Shown: positions 34,114 through 43,130, counted from the stretch's first letter. The stretch is 64,000 nucleotides of DNA from JADYZU01 sp964540965 (GCA_964540965.1 CAZIOT010000013.1:1-64000); one strand, 5' to 3'. Translations and numbers: made by a program. The notes: a model not told the origin generated them from the letters alone.

Positions 34114-35079
34114 TCAACCCCGCCAGGTCGCCCCGGCCTTGTCGCCGGTCGCGACGGTGCGGTAAAGCGCCGCCTCTCCGGTCATCGAGGGTTCGCAGGT
34201 ATAGGGCGTGTTTTCCGGCACCGACATCGTGTCGCCGGGGGCAAGGGTCGCCTGGCCTTCGTCCCACTTCACCCGCCAATGCCCCGTTACCGGCATCAGC
34301 ACGGTCGGGAACCGCGATTGCACCGGCGTGGTCTGGGCCGAACCGCGGGTCAGGAAATCGACCTCGAACCCCGGCTTGTCGCGCAGTTTGCCGTTCTCGC
34401 CGATGACCTTGGCCGGCCGCTTGTCGGCCAGCGCGTACAGATCCCAGTAACGGGCGACGTAATGCGGGATCACGTCGGCGGTGGTCGGTTCGGGGAAGGT
34501 CTTGAGTTCCTCATCGGTCAGAAGCGGCATCGGGTTCACGCCCTCGGGCAGGCGCTGCTGCTTTTTCGTGTCGTAAAGCTTGCCCTTTTCCGACAGGACC
34601 AGCCCGTGCGCCGCCGCGTCCTGAATGACCTGCGGGGCCCAGATCACGCCACCGCCGGCATCGTCGCCGCCAAGGATGGCCATGATCATCCCGTAATCGT
34701 CGCCGATGTTTTCAAACCCCCGGAAGATGCCGGTCGGGATGTTGAAGATGTCGCCCTTTTCCAGCACGACCTCGCCCGCGTCGCCCCAGCGGCCCCAGAA
34801 GAACCGCCACTTGCCCGAACCGATGAAGAACACTTCGGCGGTGCGGTGCGAATGGAGCGAGTTGCGGCATTTCGGCGGCTGGCCGGCCGCGCCGATGTTG
34901 AACCCGTGCGGGATGGTGATGTGGACATGCTGGTCGGCCGATTCCGACACGCCGCCACCGATGATGGTAAAGTTTTCCTTCTGGTTCGACCCCGGCGTAT
35001 GGGCGTCGATGAAGGCGGTCTTGCAGGGCTGCAAGTCGCCATAGCGGACGATGCGGGATTCCATTTCAGCGGCGTTCAT
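34114..35079 (-). CDS. Cupin-domain protein of the LacI-regulated island
   Basis: A 321-aa protein with two cupin-like halves. The first has HSHRTAEVFFIGSGKWRFFWG, then GDIFNIPTGIFRGFENIGDD; the second has LMPVTGHWRVKWDEG and APGDTMSVPENTPYTCEPS. The histidines and Glu of the first half could hold a metal, whereas the second half lacks the His pair. It may be a dioxygenase, isomerase or lyase; the reaction is unknown. It is the last gene of the hisD-like 1 operon and overlaps the NTF2 gene upstream by ATGA. Confidence 0.75.
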   Translation of the reverse strand: MNAAEMESRIVRYGDLQPCKTAFIDAHTPGSNQKENFTIIGGGVSESADQHVHITIPHGFNIGAAGQPPKCRNSLHSHRTAEVFFIGSGKWRFFWGRWGDAGEVVLEKGDIFNIPTGIFRGFENIGDDYGMIMAILGGDDAGGGVIWAPQVIQDAAAHGLVLSEKGKLYDTKKQQRLPEGVNPMPLLTDEELKTFPEPTTADVIPHYVARYWDLYALADKRPAKVIGENGKLRDKPGFEVDFLTRGSAQTTPVQSRFPTVLMPVTGHWRVKWDEGQATLAPGDTMSVPENTPYTCEPSMTGEAALYRTVATGDKAGATWRG

Positions 35080-36026
35080 GACTCACCTGTGTGGTTGAGG
35101 ATCTGTTTCCAGATCGCGATTTCGTCGATCAAAGCGTATTCGCGGCGCAGGCCCCATGGGCCGAATTCGGCGTGCGAGATGCCCATCACATGCACCTTTG
35201 CGCCTGACGGGCGGCCGAAACTGCCCCAGCCGGAATGGGTTCCGTCAAGGCTCCACCTGACTGCCGCGCGGGGCGACAGCATCCCGCCGTCCATGCCGAT
35301 GCGGTGATGGATGCGGAAGGTGGCGTCGGGAAAGGACGACCGCAGGCCCAGCCAGAATTCGACCGCCTGTTCGCGGCCGATCCCCTGCACCCCGCCGGGA
35401 TATTCGCCGATCACCGCCCGGTCATAGCCGGTATGGATCGCGCGGAAATCGGCACCCATGATGCGGGTCAGCAGGTCTTCATACTGCAGGCCCCAGTCGT
35501 TGTCGTTGCCGCGCCCGTGATAGCCGCCGTCAACGTCCTGATCGGGGGTAAAGGGCGCGGGGCCGCCTTCGCGCAACAGCCGGGCCGCGACCTCGCGCGG
35601 GTCGAACCCCAGTTGCCGGGCGATGCCGCCGTAATCGCGCACCAGCCATTCGTCAAAGATCGCGCCATCCTTTGCCGCGCAATCGGCGATGACACGGATG
35701 GTAAAGCGCCGCCCCGTGGCCGGGCCGAACACACCCGGCCGCGTATGCGTGGCCGAGGTGATGAGCCGGTGCGACGACAGATGACCCGTCGCATGTTCCG
35801 ACCAGATCACATCCTCGGCCAGAAGGCGGCGGTCGGGGAATTCGTCGATCGTCGCCATCGTCCCGGCGATGACGCCCTGATTGCCGCGGGTCAGGCCCAT
35901 CGGCGTGCGCATCACGATGTCGGGCGCATAGTATTCGTGCAGCGTGGCGATGCCGCGGTCTTCCCAGATCTCTTTCGTGATGCCGATGATGTAATCGGGG
36001 AAATCGGTCCAGCGGTCCCAGAACAT
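35076..36026 (-). CDS. Two-domain NTF2/SnoaL-like protein A
   Basis: A 316-aa protein made of two NTF2-like cone domains: one at about 1-150 (WTDFPDYIIGITKEIWEDRGIATLHEYYAPDIVMRTPMG) and one at about 175-305 (AVEFWLGLRSSFPDATFRIHH, ending in VHVMGISHAEFGPWGLRREYALIDEIAIWKQIL). SnoaL-type domains act as cyclases, isomerases, dehydratases or ligand binders in a closed pocket. It is coupled to the cupin (ATGA) and to paralogue B (TGATG), so the proteins may work as a complex. No catalytic residue can be assigned with certainty. Confidence 0.75.
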   Translation of the reverse strand: MFWDRWTDFPDYIIGITKEIWEDRGIATLHEYYAPDIVMRTPMGLTRGNQGVIAGTMATIDEFPDRRLLAEDVIWSEHATGHLSSHRLITSATHTRPGVFGPATGRRFTIRVIADCAAKDGAIFDEWLVRDYGGIARQLGFDPREVAARLLREGGPAPFTPDQDVDGGYHGRGNDNDWGLQYEDLLTRIMGADFRAIHTGYDRAVIGEYPGGVQGIGREQAVEFWLGLRSSFPDATFRIHHRIGMDGGMLSPRAAVRWSLDGTHSGWGSFGRPSGAKVHVMGISHAEFGPWGLRREYALIDEIAIWKQILNHTGES

Positions 36027-37006
36027 CAAAGCGCCCCATAGGCATGGTCGGGGCGCGCCAGCAGGATCTGTTTCCAGATCGACACCGGGTCCCACAGGGT
36101 AAATTCGCGGCGCAGGCCCCAGGGGCCGAATTCGGCATGGGTGAATCCCATGACATGCACCGGCACCCCGGTCGGCGCGCCATAGGCGCCAAATCCGGTG
36201 TGGTGCCCGGTCAGCGACCAGCGGATCGCGGCGCGGTCGGGCTCTCCGGCATCGGCGCGGCCGATCTGGTGGTCGATGCGGAATTCCGCATCGGGGAAAC
36301 AGGTGCGCAGCGCCATCCACTGCGCCTCGGCGAACGGAATGCCCCAGCCGGTCACGTCGCCCGGATGCCAGACATGGACGGCGCGGTCATAGCTTTCGCC
36401 GATCACTGCCACGTCCTTGGCCATGATCCGCGTCAGGATATCGGCCAGCCGATGCCCGAGCGGATGGTCATTGCCACGGCCCTGATAGGGGCCCGGCAGG
36501 TCGATGTCGGGGGTAAAGGGGCGGCGGGCGTTTTCGGTGCCGCCTTCGCGGGCGATGCTGGCGCGAGCCCAGCTTTCGGGCGAATGGCCCAACTGCTGAA
36601 CCATCGACGCCATGTCATAGCACAGCCATTCGTCGGTGATCACATCGTCCTGCACATAGCAGTCGGCGATGCAGCGGGCGGCCACGCGCCGCCCGGTCGG
36701 CGGGCCGAACACGCCATGGCCGGTATGGGTGCCGATGATCATGCTGCGGTGCGACGACAGATAGCCTTCCTCCTCGGACCCCGACCAGATCACGTCATCG
36801 CCATAGATCTGCCGGTCGGGAAAGGCGGCAAGCGAGGCGAGCGTGTCGCGGATGACATCCTCGTTCCCGGTCATCACGCCGATGGTCGACCGCGCCACCA
36901 TGTCCTTGCCATAGGCCCGGTGCAGCGAGGAAATCTGACGCCCTTCCCAGATTTCCCATGTCACGCCCTGAATGTAGTCGGGCAGATTGGCAAAGCGCGA
37001 AGCCAT
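36026..37006 (-). CDS. Two-domain NTF2/SnoaL-like protein B
   Basis: A 326-aa paralogue of the next gene, with the same two-cone layout: LPDYIQGVTWEIWEGRQISSLHRAYGKDMVAR near the start and VHVMGFTHAEFGPWGLRREFTLWDPVSIWKQIL at the end. The conserved IADC/DEWL segment between the domains and GPYQGRGNDHPLG are shared with protein A (GGYHGRGNDNDWG). TAGGACAATC precedes the ATG, and the stop is shared with the start of protein A. Probably a subunit or sequential enzyme in one pathway. Confidence 0.75.
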   Translation of the reverse strand: MASRFANLPDYIQGVTWEIWEGRQISSLHRAYGKDMVARSTIGVMTGNEDVIRDTLASLAAFPDRQIYGDDVIWSGSEEEGYLSSHRSMIIGTHTGHGVFGPPTGRRVAARCIADCYVQDDVITDEWLCYDMASMVQQLGHSPESWARASIAREGGTENARRPFTPDIDLPGPYQGRGNDHPLGHRLADILTRIMAKDVAVIGESYDRAVHVWHPGDVTGWGIPFAEAQWMALRTCFPDAEFRIDHQIGRADAGEPDRAAIRWSLTGHHTGFGAYGAPTGVPVHVMGFTHAEFGPWGLRREFTLWDPVSIWKQILLARPDHAYGAL

Positions 37007-37013
37007 GATTGTC

Positions 37014-37769
37014 CTATTCCGCGGTCCAGCCGCCGTCGATGAGAAGGTGGGTTCCGGTCATGAGCGCCGAGGCGTCGGAGGCGAGGAAGACCACCGGCCC
37101 CATGATGTCCTCGACCTCGCCCACGCGGCCGAGCTTGATCTTGCTTTCGATCCAGGCGCGGCGTTCGGGCACGGCAAGGGTCTGTTCGGCCAAAGGCGTG
37201 CGGATGAAGGTCGGGCACAAAGTGTTGACACGGATGCCGTGCGGCCCCCATTCGATCGCCATCGCCTTGGTCATGCCTTCCAGCGCGTGCTTCGTCGCGG
37301 CATAGACCGCGCGGTCCGGTCCGCCGACATGGCCCATCTGGCTGCTGATGTTGATCAGGCTGCCGGGCTTTCCGGCCGCGATCAGCCCGCGCGCCACCTC
37401 GCGCGTCAGGAAATAGGCCGCGCGCAGGTTGAGGTTCAGCGCCGCGTCGTAATCCCCGGGCGTGGTGTCCAGCGCCGGCGCATGCCGGGCGAGTCCGGCC
37501 GCGTTGACCAGAATGTCGAACGGCCCGTGTTCCGCCACCGCCGCCGCAGTCGCCGCAAGGTCGGTGATGTCCAGCGGAAGCGTACGGGCCTGCGGCCCGA
37601 TCGCTTCCGCCACCGCGCGCAGATCATCTGCGCGCCGCGCCACCAGCACCACCTGCGCCCCCGCCTGCGCCAAGGCCGCCGCGCAGCCAAGACCGATGCC
37701 CGACGACGCCCCGGTGACCAGCGCCCGCCTGCCGTCCAGCCGGAGGGAGGGGGTGACGGGCAGGGTCAT
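37014..37769 (-). CDS. Short-chain dehydrogenase/reductase of the island
   Basis: A 251-aa classical SDR: TGASSGIG near residues 20-27, NAAG, the catalytic serine in NISSQMGHVGG, YAATK and a GTHLLIDGGWTAE end. The loop after beta-2 (VARRADDL) favours NADP(H). It resembles gluconate/2-deoxy-gluconate-type dehydrogenases (Gno/KduD), in line with a polyol or sugar-acid substrate. It overlaps the hisD-like gene by ATGA and therefore very likely uses a product of that dehydrogenase or vice versa. Confidence 0.86.
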   Translation of the reverse strand: MTLPVTPSLRLDGRRALVTGASSGIGLGCAAALAQAGAQVVLVARRADDLRAVAEAIGPQARTLPLDITDLAATAAAVAEHGPFDILVNAAGLARHAPALDTTPGDYDAALNLNLRAAYFLTREVARGLIAAGKPGSLINISSQMGHVGGPDRAVYAATKHALEGMTKAMAIEWGPHGIRVNTLCPTFIRTPLAEQTLAVPERRAWIESKIKLGRVGEVEDIMGPVVFLASDASALMTGTHLLIDGGWTAE

Positions 37770-39073
37770 TCCGCCGCGACCCCATAGGGCACATTCCGGT
37801 GCCCATAGCGGCGCACGCGGATGTTGCACTGCTCGGCGTGTCCGACAAACCCTTCCAACATGCACAGCCGCGATCCGTATTCGCCGATCAGCGCCGCGGC
37901 CTCGTCCGTCACCACGCGCTGATAGCTGTGGGTTTTCAGGAACTTGCCAACCCACAGCCCGCCGGTATAGCGCCCGGCCTTCTTGGTCGGCAGCGTGTGG
38001 TTGGTGCCGATCACCTTGTCGCCATTGGCGACATTGGTGCGCGGCCCCAGGAACAGCGCGCCATAGGAATGCATGTTCGCCAGATACCAGTCGTCGCGGT
38101 CGGTCATCACCTGCACATGTTCCGAGGCGATGTCGTTGGCGACGTTCAGCATTTCTTCATGACTGTCGCAGAGGATGACCTCGCCATAGTCGGCCCAGGA
38201 CACCGCGGCCGTCGCCGCCGTAGGGAGGATTTTCAGCAGACGCTCGATCTCAGCCATCGTGCCCTCGGCCAGCTTGCGGCTGTTGGTCACCAGCACCGCG
38301 GGCGAGTTGTAGCCATGCTCGGCCTGCCCCAGCAGGTCGGTCGCGCAGAGTTCCGCATCCACCGTGTCATCGGCGATGACCATGGTCTCGGTCGGGCCGG
38401 CGAACAGGTCGATGCCGACGCGGCCGTAAAGCTGCCGCTTCGCCTCGGCGACAAAGGCATTGCCGGGGCCGACCAGCATGTCGACGGGGCGGATCGTCTC
38501 GGTGCCGATGGCCATGGCGCCGACGGCCTGCATGCCGCCAAGGACATAGATCTCATGCGCGCCGCCCAGATGCATGGCGGCGACGATGGCCGGATGCGGC
38601 GCGCCCTGCACCGGCGGGGCGCTGGCGATGATGCGCGGCACGCCGGCGACCGAGGCCGTCAGGACGGACATATGGGCGCTGGCGACCATCGGAAACTTGC
38701 CGCCCGGCACATAGCAGCCGACCGATTGCACCGGGATGTTGCGATGGCCCAGGATCACGCCCGGCAGGGTCTCGACCTCGATATCGGTCATCGACGCCCG
38801 CTGCGCCTCGGCAAAGCGGCGGATCTGCGTCTGGGCAAAGCGGATGTCCTCCATGTCGCGGGCCGAAACCCGGCTCATGGCGGCCTCGATCTCGGACGGG
38901 GTCAGGCGAAAGCTCGGCGGATCATACCTGTCGAACTTCACCGACAGGTCGCGCACCGCGGCATCGCCGCGGGTCTCGATATCCTTGAGCACATCCTCGA
39001 CCGTCGCGCGGACCTTCGCATCATCCGCCGCACGCTCTGCCTCGGGCTTGCCACGCTTGAGCCATTCAGCCAT
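37766..39073 (-). CDS. Histidinol-dehydrogenase-family alcohol dehydrogenase 1 (HpsN-like)
   Basis: A 435-aa NAD-dependent, zinc-dependent dehydrogenase that would oxidise a primary alcohol to the acid in two steps. Family hallmarks are VGCYVPGGKFP, LVGPGNAFVAEAKRQLYG, LLGQAEHGYNSP (zinc ligands), ASEHVQV (catalytic Glu-His) and a late GHAEQ. It is not with his genes, and the family includes sulfopropanediol 3-dehydrogenase HpsN, so a catabolic role is favoured. It is the first gene of a five-gene coupled operon with a LacI-type operator 15 bp before the ATG. Confidence 0.85.
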   Translation of the reverse strand: MAEWLKRGKPEAERAADDAKVRATVEDVLKDIETRGDAAVRDLSVKFDRYDPPSFRLTPSEIEAAMSRVSARDMEDIRFAQTQIRRFAEAQRASMTDIEVETLPGVILGHRNIPVQSVGCYVPGGKFPMVASAHMSVLTASVAGVPRIIASAPPVQGAPHPAIVAAMHLGGAHEIYVLGGMQAVGAMAIGTETIRPVDMLVGPGNAFVAEAKRQLYGRVGIDLFAGPTETMVIADDTVDAELCATDLLGQAEHGYNSPAVLVTNSRKLAEGTMAEIERLLKILPTAATAAVSWADYGEVILCDSHEEMLNVANDIASEHVQVMTDRDDWYLANMHSYGALFLGPRTNVANGDKVIGTNHTLPTKKAGRYTGGLWVGKFLKTHSYQRVVTDEAAALIGEYGSRLCMLEGFVGHAEQCNIRVRRYGHRNVPYGVAAE

Positions 39074-39087
39074 GTCGACCTCTGCGA

Positions 39088-39103
39088 TTGACTACGTTTG
39101 CAC
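39088..39103. promoter_or_regulatory. LacI-type operator 1 (hisD-like 1 operon)
   Basis: TTGACTACGTTTGCAC, a 16-bp imperfect palindrome with the central CG typical of LacI-family operators, 15 bp upstream of the minus-strand hisD-like 1 start. It shares CGTTTGCA with the operators at 47560 and 48858. Confidence 0.7.
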
Positions 39104-39200
39104 AATCTTTGGCACATGCCGGTTTTCCCCGCAATGCCATTCTGCGGGGAACCGCTGAAATGGCGCGGTCACCTGCCGAACCAAGTTGACCATCTGCCGT

Positions 39201-39216
39201 TTGGTGTCGTATGCAA
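39201..39216. promoter_or_regulatory. LacI-type operator 2 (hisD-like 2)
   Basis: TTGGTGTCGTATGCAA with central CG, 28 bp before the plus-strand hisD-like 2 start. Together with operator 1 it allows coordinated control of the divergent pair across a 171-bp gap. Confidence 0.7.
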
Positions 39217-39244
39217 TTTCTACCCAAAACCGCTGAGGCCATCC

Positions 39245-40525
39245 ATGTCCGCCCTTCACGACCGCCTGACTTTCATCAAGGCCCCCGCCCGCGATGCCGT
39301 GGGCGACACCGCCCCGGTCGCCGAAACCGTCGCCGCGATCCTGAAGGACGTGAAGGCGCGCGGCGATGCCGCCGTCCGCGACTACTCGGCGAAATTCGAC
39401 GGCGTGGCCCCCGAATCGCTGGAAGTGTCGATGGAGGACCGGCTGGCCGCCGTGGCCGAGCTGGACCCCCAGACCCGCGCCGACACCGAATTCGCCATCG
39501 CCAACGTCCGCCGTTTTGCCGAGGCGCAGATGGCGACCATCGGCGCGCTTGACGTGGAATCGCTGCCGGGCGTCCACATGGGCCACCGGGTGATCCCGAT
39601 CGCCCGCGTCGGCTGCTATGTGCCGGGCGGGCGGTTCCCGCTGCTCTCGGCGCCGATCATGACCATCGTGCCGGCGGTCGTGGCGGGGGTGAAGGAAATC
39701 GTCGCCTGCCTGCCGCCGAATGCCCACCGCGCGATGATCGCCGGCTGCCACCTGTCGGGCGCGCACCGCATCTTCCGCATCGGCGGGGCGCAGGCCATCG
39801 CCGCCATGGCCTATGGCACGGAATCGGTGCCGCGGGTGTTCAAGATCGTCGGCCCCGGCAACGCCTTCGTGAACGAGGCCAAGCGGCAGGTCTTTGGCCC
39901 CGTCGGCATCGACCAGCTGGCCGGCCCGTCGGAGATCTTCACCCTTGCCGATGAGACCGGCGATGCGGCGATGATCGCGACCGACATGCTGGCGCAGGCC
40001 GAACACGACGTGCGCACCCGCGTCGGCCTGATCACCACCTCGGAAAAGCTGGCCCGCGACACCCTGGCCGAGGTCGAGGCCCAGCTTGCCACGCTGTCCA
40101 CCGCCAATATCGCCGCCGTGTCGTGGCGCGACTACGGCATCATCGCCGTGGCCAAGGACGAAGCCGACATGATCGCCTATTCCGAGGAGATCGCGGCCGA
40201 GCACCTTCAGGTCCATACCAAGGACGCGCTGGAGTTCGCCGGCAAGCTCGACAATTACGGCTCGCTCTTCATCGGCACCAACGCGAGCGTGGTCTATTCG
40301 GACAAATGCTCGGGCACGAACCACACGCTGCCGACCATGGGCGCGGGGCAATATACCGGCGGGCTGTGGGTCGGATCCTATGTCAAGATCGCGACGCATC
40401 AATGGCTTACCGAGGAAGGCGTGAAACAGGTGGCGCCGCCCGCCGCCCGGCAGGCCAATTCCGAAGGGCTGGAAGGGCATCGTCGCGCGGCCCAGCTGCG
40501 GCTTGACCGGATGCAGGTGCGCTGA
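39245..40525 (+). CDS. Histidinol-dehydrogenase-family alcohol dehydrogenase 2
   Basis: A 426-aa paralogue of the divergent gene. It keeps VGCYVPGGRFPLL, IVGPGNAFVNEAKRQVFG, MLAQAEHDVRTRVG (zinc region), AAEHLQVHT (catalytic Glu-His) and the C-terminal EGLEGHRRAAQ. The two copies are clearly diverged, so they may act on different alcohols or stereoisomers. The chosen start MSALHDR has GAGG nine bases upstream; the longer frame would run through the operators. It is a single-gene unit ended by a strong terminator. Confidence 0.85.
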   Translation: MSALHDRLTFIKAPARDAVGDTAPVAETVAAILKDVKARGDAAVRDYSAKFDGVAPESLEVSMEDRLAAVAELDPQTRADTEFAIANVRRFAEAQMATIGALDVESLPGVHMGHRVIPIARVGCYVPGGRFPLLSAPIMTIVPAVVAGVKEIVACLPPNAHRAMIAGCHLSGAHRIFRIGGAQAIAAMAYGTESVPRVFKIVGPGNAFVNEAKRQVFGPVGIDQLAGPSEIFTLADETGDAAMIATDMLAQAEHDVRTRVGLITTSEKLARDTLAEVEAQLATLSTANIAAVSWRDYGIIAVAKDEADMIAYSEEIAAEHLQVHTKDALEFAGKLDNYGSLFIGTNASVVYSDKCSGTNHTLPTMGAGQYTGGLWVGSYVKIATHQWLTEEGVKQVAPPAARQANSEGLEGHRRAAQLRLDRMQVR

Positions 40526-40544
40526 CGATTTCCTGAAGGACTGG

Positions 40545-40591
40545 GGCAAGAGCCATGCAGGGCTCTTGCCGGGGTTTTTCAGAAACCCCGG
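40545..40591. terminator. Paired terminators between convergent hisD-like 2 and amidase
   Basis: GGCAAGAGCC-ATGCAG-GGCTCTTGCC (40545-40570) is followed by GGGGTTTTT, a good terminator for the plus strand. CCGGGGTTT-TTCAG-AAACCCCGG (40569-40591) is a second perfect stem ending one base before the amidase stop and can serve the opposite strand. Confidence 0.88.
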
Positions 40592-41941
40592 TCACCCGCC
40601 CGGCCGCTGCACCGAAAAATCCGTCGCCTGCTCAAAGGCATGGCCGACGCGTGCCAGCATGTCCTCGGCCCCCATGGCGCCGATCAGTTGCAGGCCGACG
40701 GGCAGCCCGCCCTCGAACCCCGCCGGGATCGACATGGCCGGATGGCCGCTGGCGTTGAACGGCAGGGTGCGCATGGCGGTCCAGACCGCGCGGCCGCCGC
40801 GGAACGCCGCCACCGGCGGCGCCGGGGCCAGCGTCGTCGCGGTCAGCACCACATCGACCTCGGCCAGCAGGGTATCGAAGCGGCGGCCGAACAGCCGGGC
40901 CACCTGCCAGGCGACTGCCATGTCGTCGCCGGTCAGGTCGATGCCGCGCAGCAGGCTGCGCAGGCAGGCGGCACCGTAGTCCGCGCCATGGGCGGCGATG
41001 CGGTCTTCATGCGCGACAAAGGCCTCGCCATCCAGCAGCAGCGCCCCGGCGCTTTCCCAGATCGCATAGTCCGGCAGGTCGACGGGCACGATCCGCGCCC
41101 CCAGCATCGACAGGACCGAAGCCGCAGCGTCCAAGGCCCGCACCACGCCCGGCGTTGCCGCGGGATCGCCCGCCACCCAGTCGCGCAGATAGCCGATACG
41201 TAGCCCCTCGACCCCCTGCCCGATCAGCCCTGCCGCCGGCCGCCAGCCGGGATCGGACAGCGCGTCCAGCACCAGCGCGGCCTCGGCCACTGTCGCGGCC
41301 AGCGGTCCGACATGGTCCAGCGATGGCGACAGCGGCAGGGTGCCGGTCAGCGGCACGCGGCCCCTGGTCGGCTTGAGCCCGACCACACCGCAATAGGCGG
41401 CGGGCGAGCGGACCGAACCGCCGGTGTCGGTGCCAAGGCTGGCGCGCACCAGCCCGCCCGCCACGGCGACGGCAGAGCCGGAGGAAGAGCCGCCGGTGAT
41501 ATGGTCCGGGTTCCACGGGTTGCGGGCCGGCTGCTGCGGCAGCGATTCATCCGGGCCGACGGTGGCGAATTCATAGGTCTGCACCGCGCCAAGGATCACC
41601 GCCCCGGCCGACCGCAGACGGGCGACCGCCACGGCATCCGCCGTGGCAACCGGCATCGGCACCCGCGACGCGGCCTGTGTCGCACGGCCGGCATTGTCGA
41701 TCATCTCCTTGATGCCAAGGGGAATCCCCTGCAGCGGCCCCAGGTCGCGGCCCGCGGCCAGCGCCGCATCGGCCGCCGCCGCCTCGGCCAGGGCGGCATC
41801 GGCGAAGACCGCGACAAAGGCCTGCAGCCGCCCGTCGCGCGCAGCGATCCGGTCAAGCGCCGCCTGCACCAGCGCAACCGAAGTCATCTCGCCCCGGCGC
41901 AGGGCCGCGGCCTGTTCGGGGATCGCAAGCTCAGCCTTCAT
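40592..41941 (-). CDS. Amidase-signature family amidohydrolase
   Basis: A 449-aa amidase with the Ser-cisSer-Lys triad: Lys in GIPLGIKEMID (residue about 76), GGSSSGSAVAVAGG (about 150) and DTGGSVRSPAAYCG (about 170). It hydrolyses carboxamides or N-acyl bonds, including allophanate- or indoleacetamide-like substrates, in the cytoplasm. Its start overlaps the end of the 46-aa ORF by 11 bases, so it is coupled to it and to lacI. This suggests the imported substrate, or an intermediate, carries an amide. Confidence 0.88.
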   Translation of the reverse strand: MKAELAIPEQAAALRRGEMTSVALVQAALDRIAARDGRLQAFVAVFADAALAEAAAADAALAAGRDLGPLQGIPLGIKEMIDNAGRATQAASRVPMPVATADAVAVARLRSAGAVILGAVQTYEFATVGPDESLPQQPARNPWNPDHITGGSSSGSAVAVAGGLVRASLGTDTGGSVRSPAAYCGVVGLKPTRGRVPLTGTLPLSPSLDHVGPLAATVAEAALVLDALSDPGWRPAAGLIGQGVEGLRIGYLRDWVAGDPAATPGVVRALDAAASVLSMLGARIVPVDLPDYAIWESAGALLLDGEAFVAHEDRIAAHGADYGAACLRSLLRGIDLTGDDMAVAWQVARLFGRRFDTLLAEVDVVLTATTLAPAPPVAAFRGGRAVWTAMRTLPFNASGHPAMSIPAGFEGGLPVGLQLIGAMGAEDMLARVGHAFEQATDFSVQRPGG

Positions 41942-42071
41942 CCTGCGCCTTCAGCCAGTCGCGCAGCCGCTCTGCCGCCGCCTTGTCCTCGGCCGCGCCC
42001 GCCGCCGCCCTTGCCCGCTCGTCCGCGGACAGGAACGGCGCCAGCGCGGCGATCTTGCGCTCGCCGCTCAT
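41931..42071 (-). CDS. 46-aa protein coupled to lacI and amidase
   Basis: MSGERKIAALAPFLSADER, an Ala/Glu-rich middle, and an end AERLRDWLKAQDEG. It is predicted to form one or two amphipathic helices, with no cysteine or membrane segment. It overlaps the lacI stop (ATGA) and the amidase start (11 bp), which argues strongly that it is translated. Small helical partners of amidases such as AtzG are known; I see no clear AtzG (DUF4089) sequence, so a similar role is only a suggestion. Confidence 0.65.
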   Translation of the reverse strand: MSGERKIAALAPFLSADERARAAAGAAEDKAAAERLRDWLKAQDEG

Positions 42072-43072
42072 CGGAACCGGCGGGTTGAGGTCCGGATCAC
42101 CAGCGACCCGTCCAGCACCACCTGACGCGGGCCCGGGTCCTCGGCCTGCCCGGTCAGGATTGCCACGGTTTCATCAACCATCCGCACCACGTTCTGCCGG
42201 TAGGTCGTCAGACCATAGGCCGGCCAGCCCGCCGGCGGCACATCGTCAAAACCGACGACCGAGACATCCTCGGGAATGCGCAGGCCCAGTTCGAACCGCA
42301 GCACATCCATGGCGGCAAAGGCCATGTGGTCATTCGCCACGAACAGCGCATCGGGCCGCTTCGACGTGGCAAAGAGTTCGCGGGCCGCCGCCTGCGCCTC
42401 GGCATAGATGAAATTGCCCACCGCGCGGGCGAAAAGATCCTTGCCCGCCGCCGCCAGCCCGGCGCGGAACCCGGCCTCGCGGTCGCGCTGGGTCATCGCG
42501 CCTTCGAAACCGGCGATATAGGCGATGCGTTCATGGCCAAGCGAACAAAGGAAATCGGCCAGCGCATAGCCGCCGGCATGGTTGTCCGTCGTCACCGCCG
42601 ACATGCGCGCATCATCCTGGCCGCGGTTGAACAGCACCACCGGCACCCCGATCGACAGGCATTTCTGCGACAGTTCCGACGACATGGAGACCGAGGCCAG
42701 CACGATGCCGTCAACCTGATAATCCATCAGCTCGTGCACCACGCGGTCGGCATCCATCGAGGTGTTCTGGCCCAGAAACACCAGCACGTGATAGCCAACC
42801 TTCTGGAGTTCCGCCGAAATCCGCTCTACCGCCTCGGGGTAGAAGTAGTTTTCCAGATAGGCGACCACCAGCCCGATGATCCGGCTTTTCCCCGATTTCA
42901 GCGAGCGCGCCAGCACGTTCGGCCGGTAGCCAAGCTTTTCCGCCGCCGCCCGCACCTTTTCCGCGGTCTTTTTCGAAACCGAGGATCCGGGGGTGAAGAC
43001 GCGGCTGACCGCCGACTGGCTGACCCCCGCCAGTTCCGCGACCTGCAGCGATGTCACCTTCTCGTTCGCCAT
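42068..43072 (-). CDS. LacI-family transcriptional regulator of the island
   Basis: A 334-aa repressor. The N-terminal helix-turn-helix TSLQVAELAGVSQSAVSRVF (residues 6-25) and hinge region RPNVLARSLKSGKS are followed by a periplasmic-binding-protein-like sensor domain (IIGLVVAYLENYFYPE..., FVANDHMAFAAMDVLR, VVGFDDVPPAGW). AGGGGATC precedes the ATG (MANEKV). It lies in the ABC importer operon between the ATPase and the amidase. The four LacI-type operators around it are its likely targets, with a sugar-like or polyol-like inducer. Confidence 0.9.
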   Translation of the reverse strand: MANEKVTSLQVAELAGVSQSAVSRVFTPGSSVSKKTAEKVRAAAEKLGYRPNVLARSLKSGKSRIIGLVVAYLENYFYPEAVERISAELQKVGYHVLVFLGQNTSMDADRVVHELMDYQVDGIVLASVSMSSELSQKCLSIGVPVVLFNRGQDDARMSAVTTDNHAGGYALADFLCSLGHERIAYIAGFEGAMTQRDREAGFRAGLAAAGKDLFARAVGNFIYAEAQAAARELFATSKRPDALFVANDHMAFAAMDVLRFELGLRIPEDVSVVGFDDVPPAGWPAYGLTTYRQNVVRMVDETVAILTGQAEDPGPRQVVLDGSLVIRTSTRRFR

Positions 43073-43130
43073 GATCCCCTCCGGTGCGCCCCGCACCGGC
43101 GATGTTCCCCAAATCCCCCGCGCCGGCAAG

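Noticed and set aside
37766..40525. Calling either hisD-like gene as histidine biosynthesis hisD
   Set aside because: Catabolic context, two diverged copies, LacI-type operators and no other his genes.
41931..42071. Naming the 46-aa ORF AtzG
   Set aside because: Position fits but the sequence does not show the DUF4089 pattern and it is shorter than AtzG.
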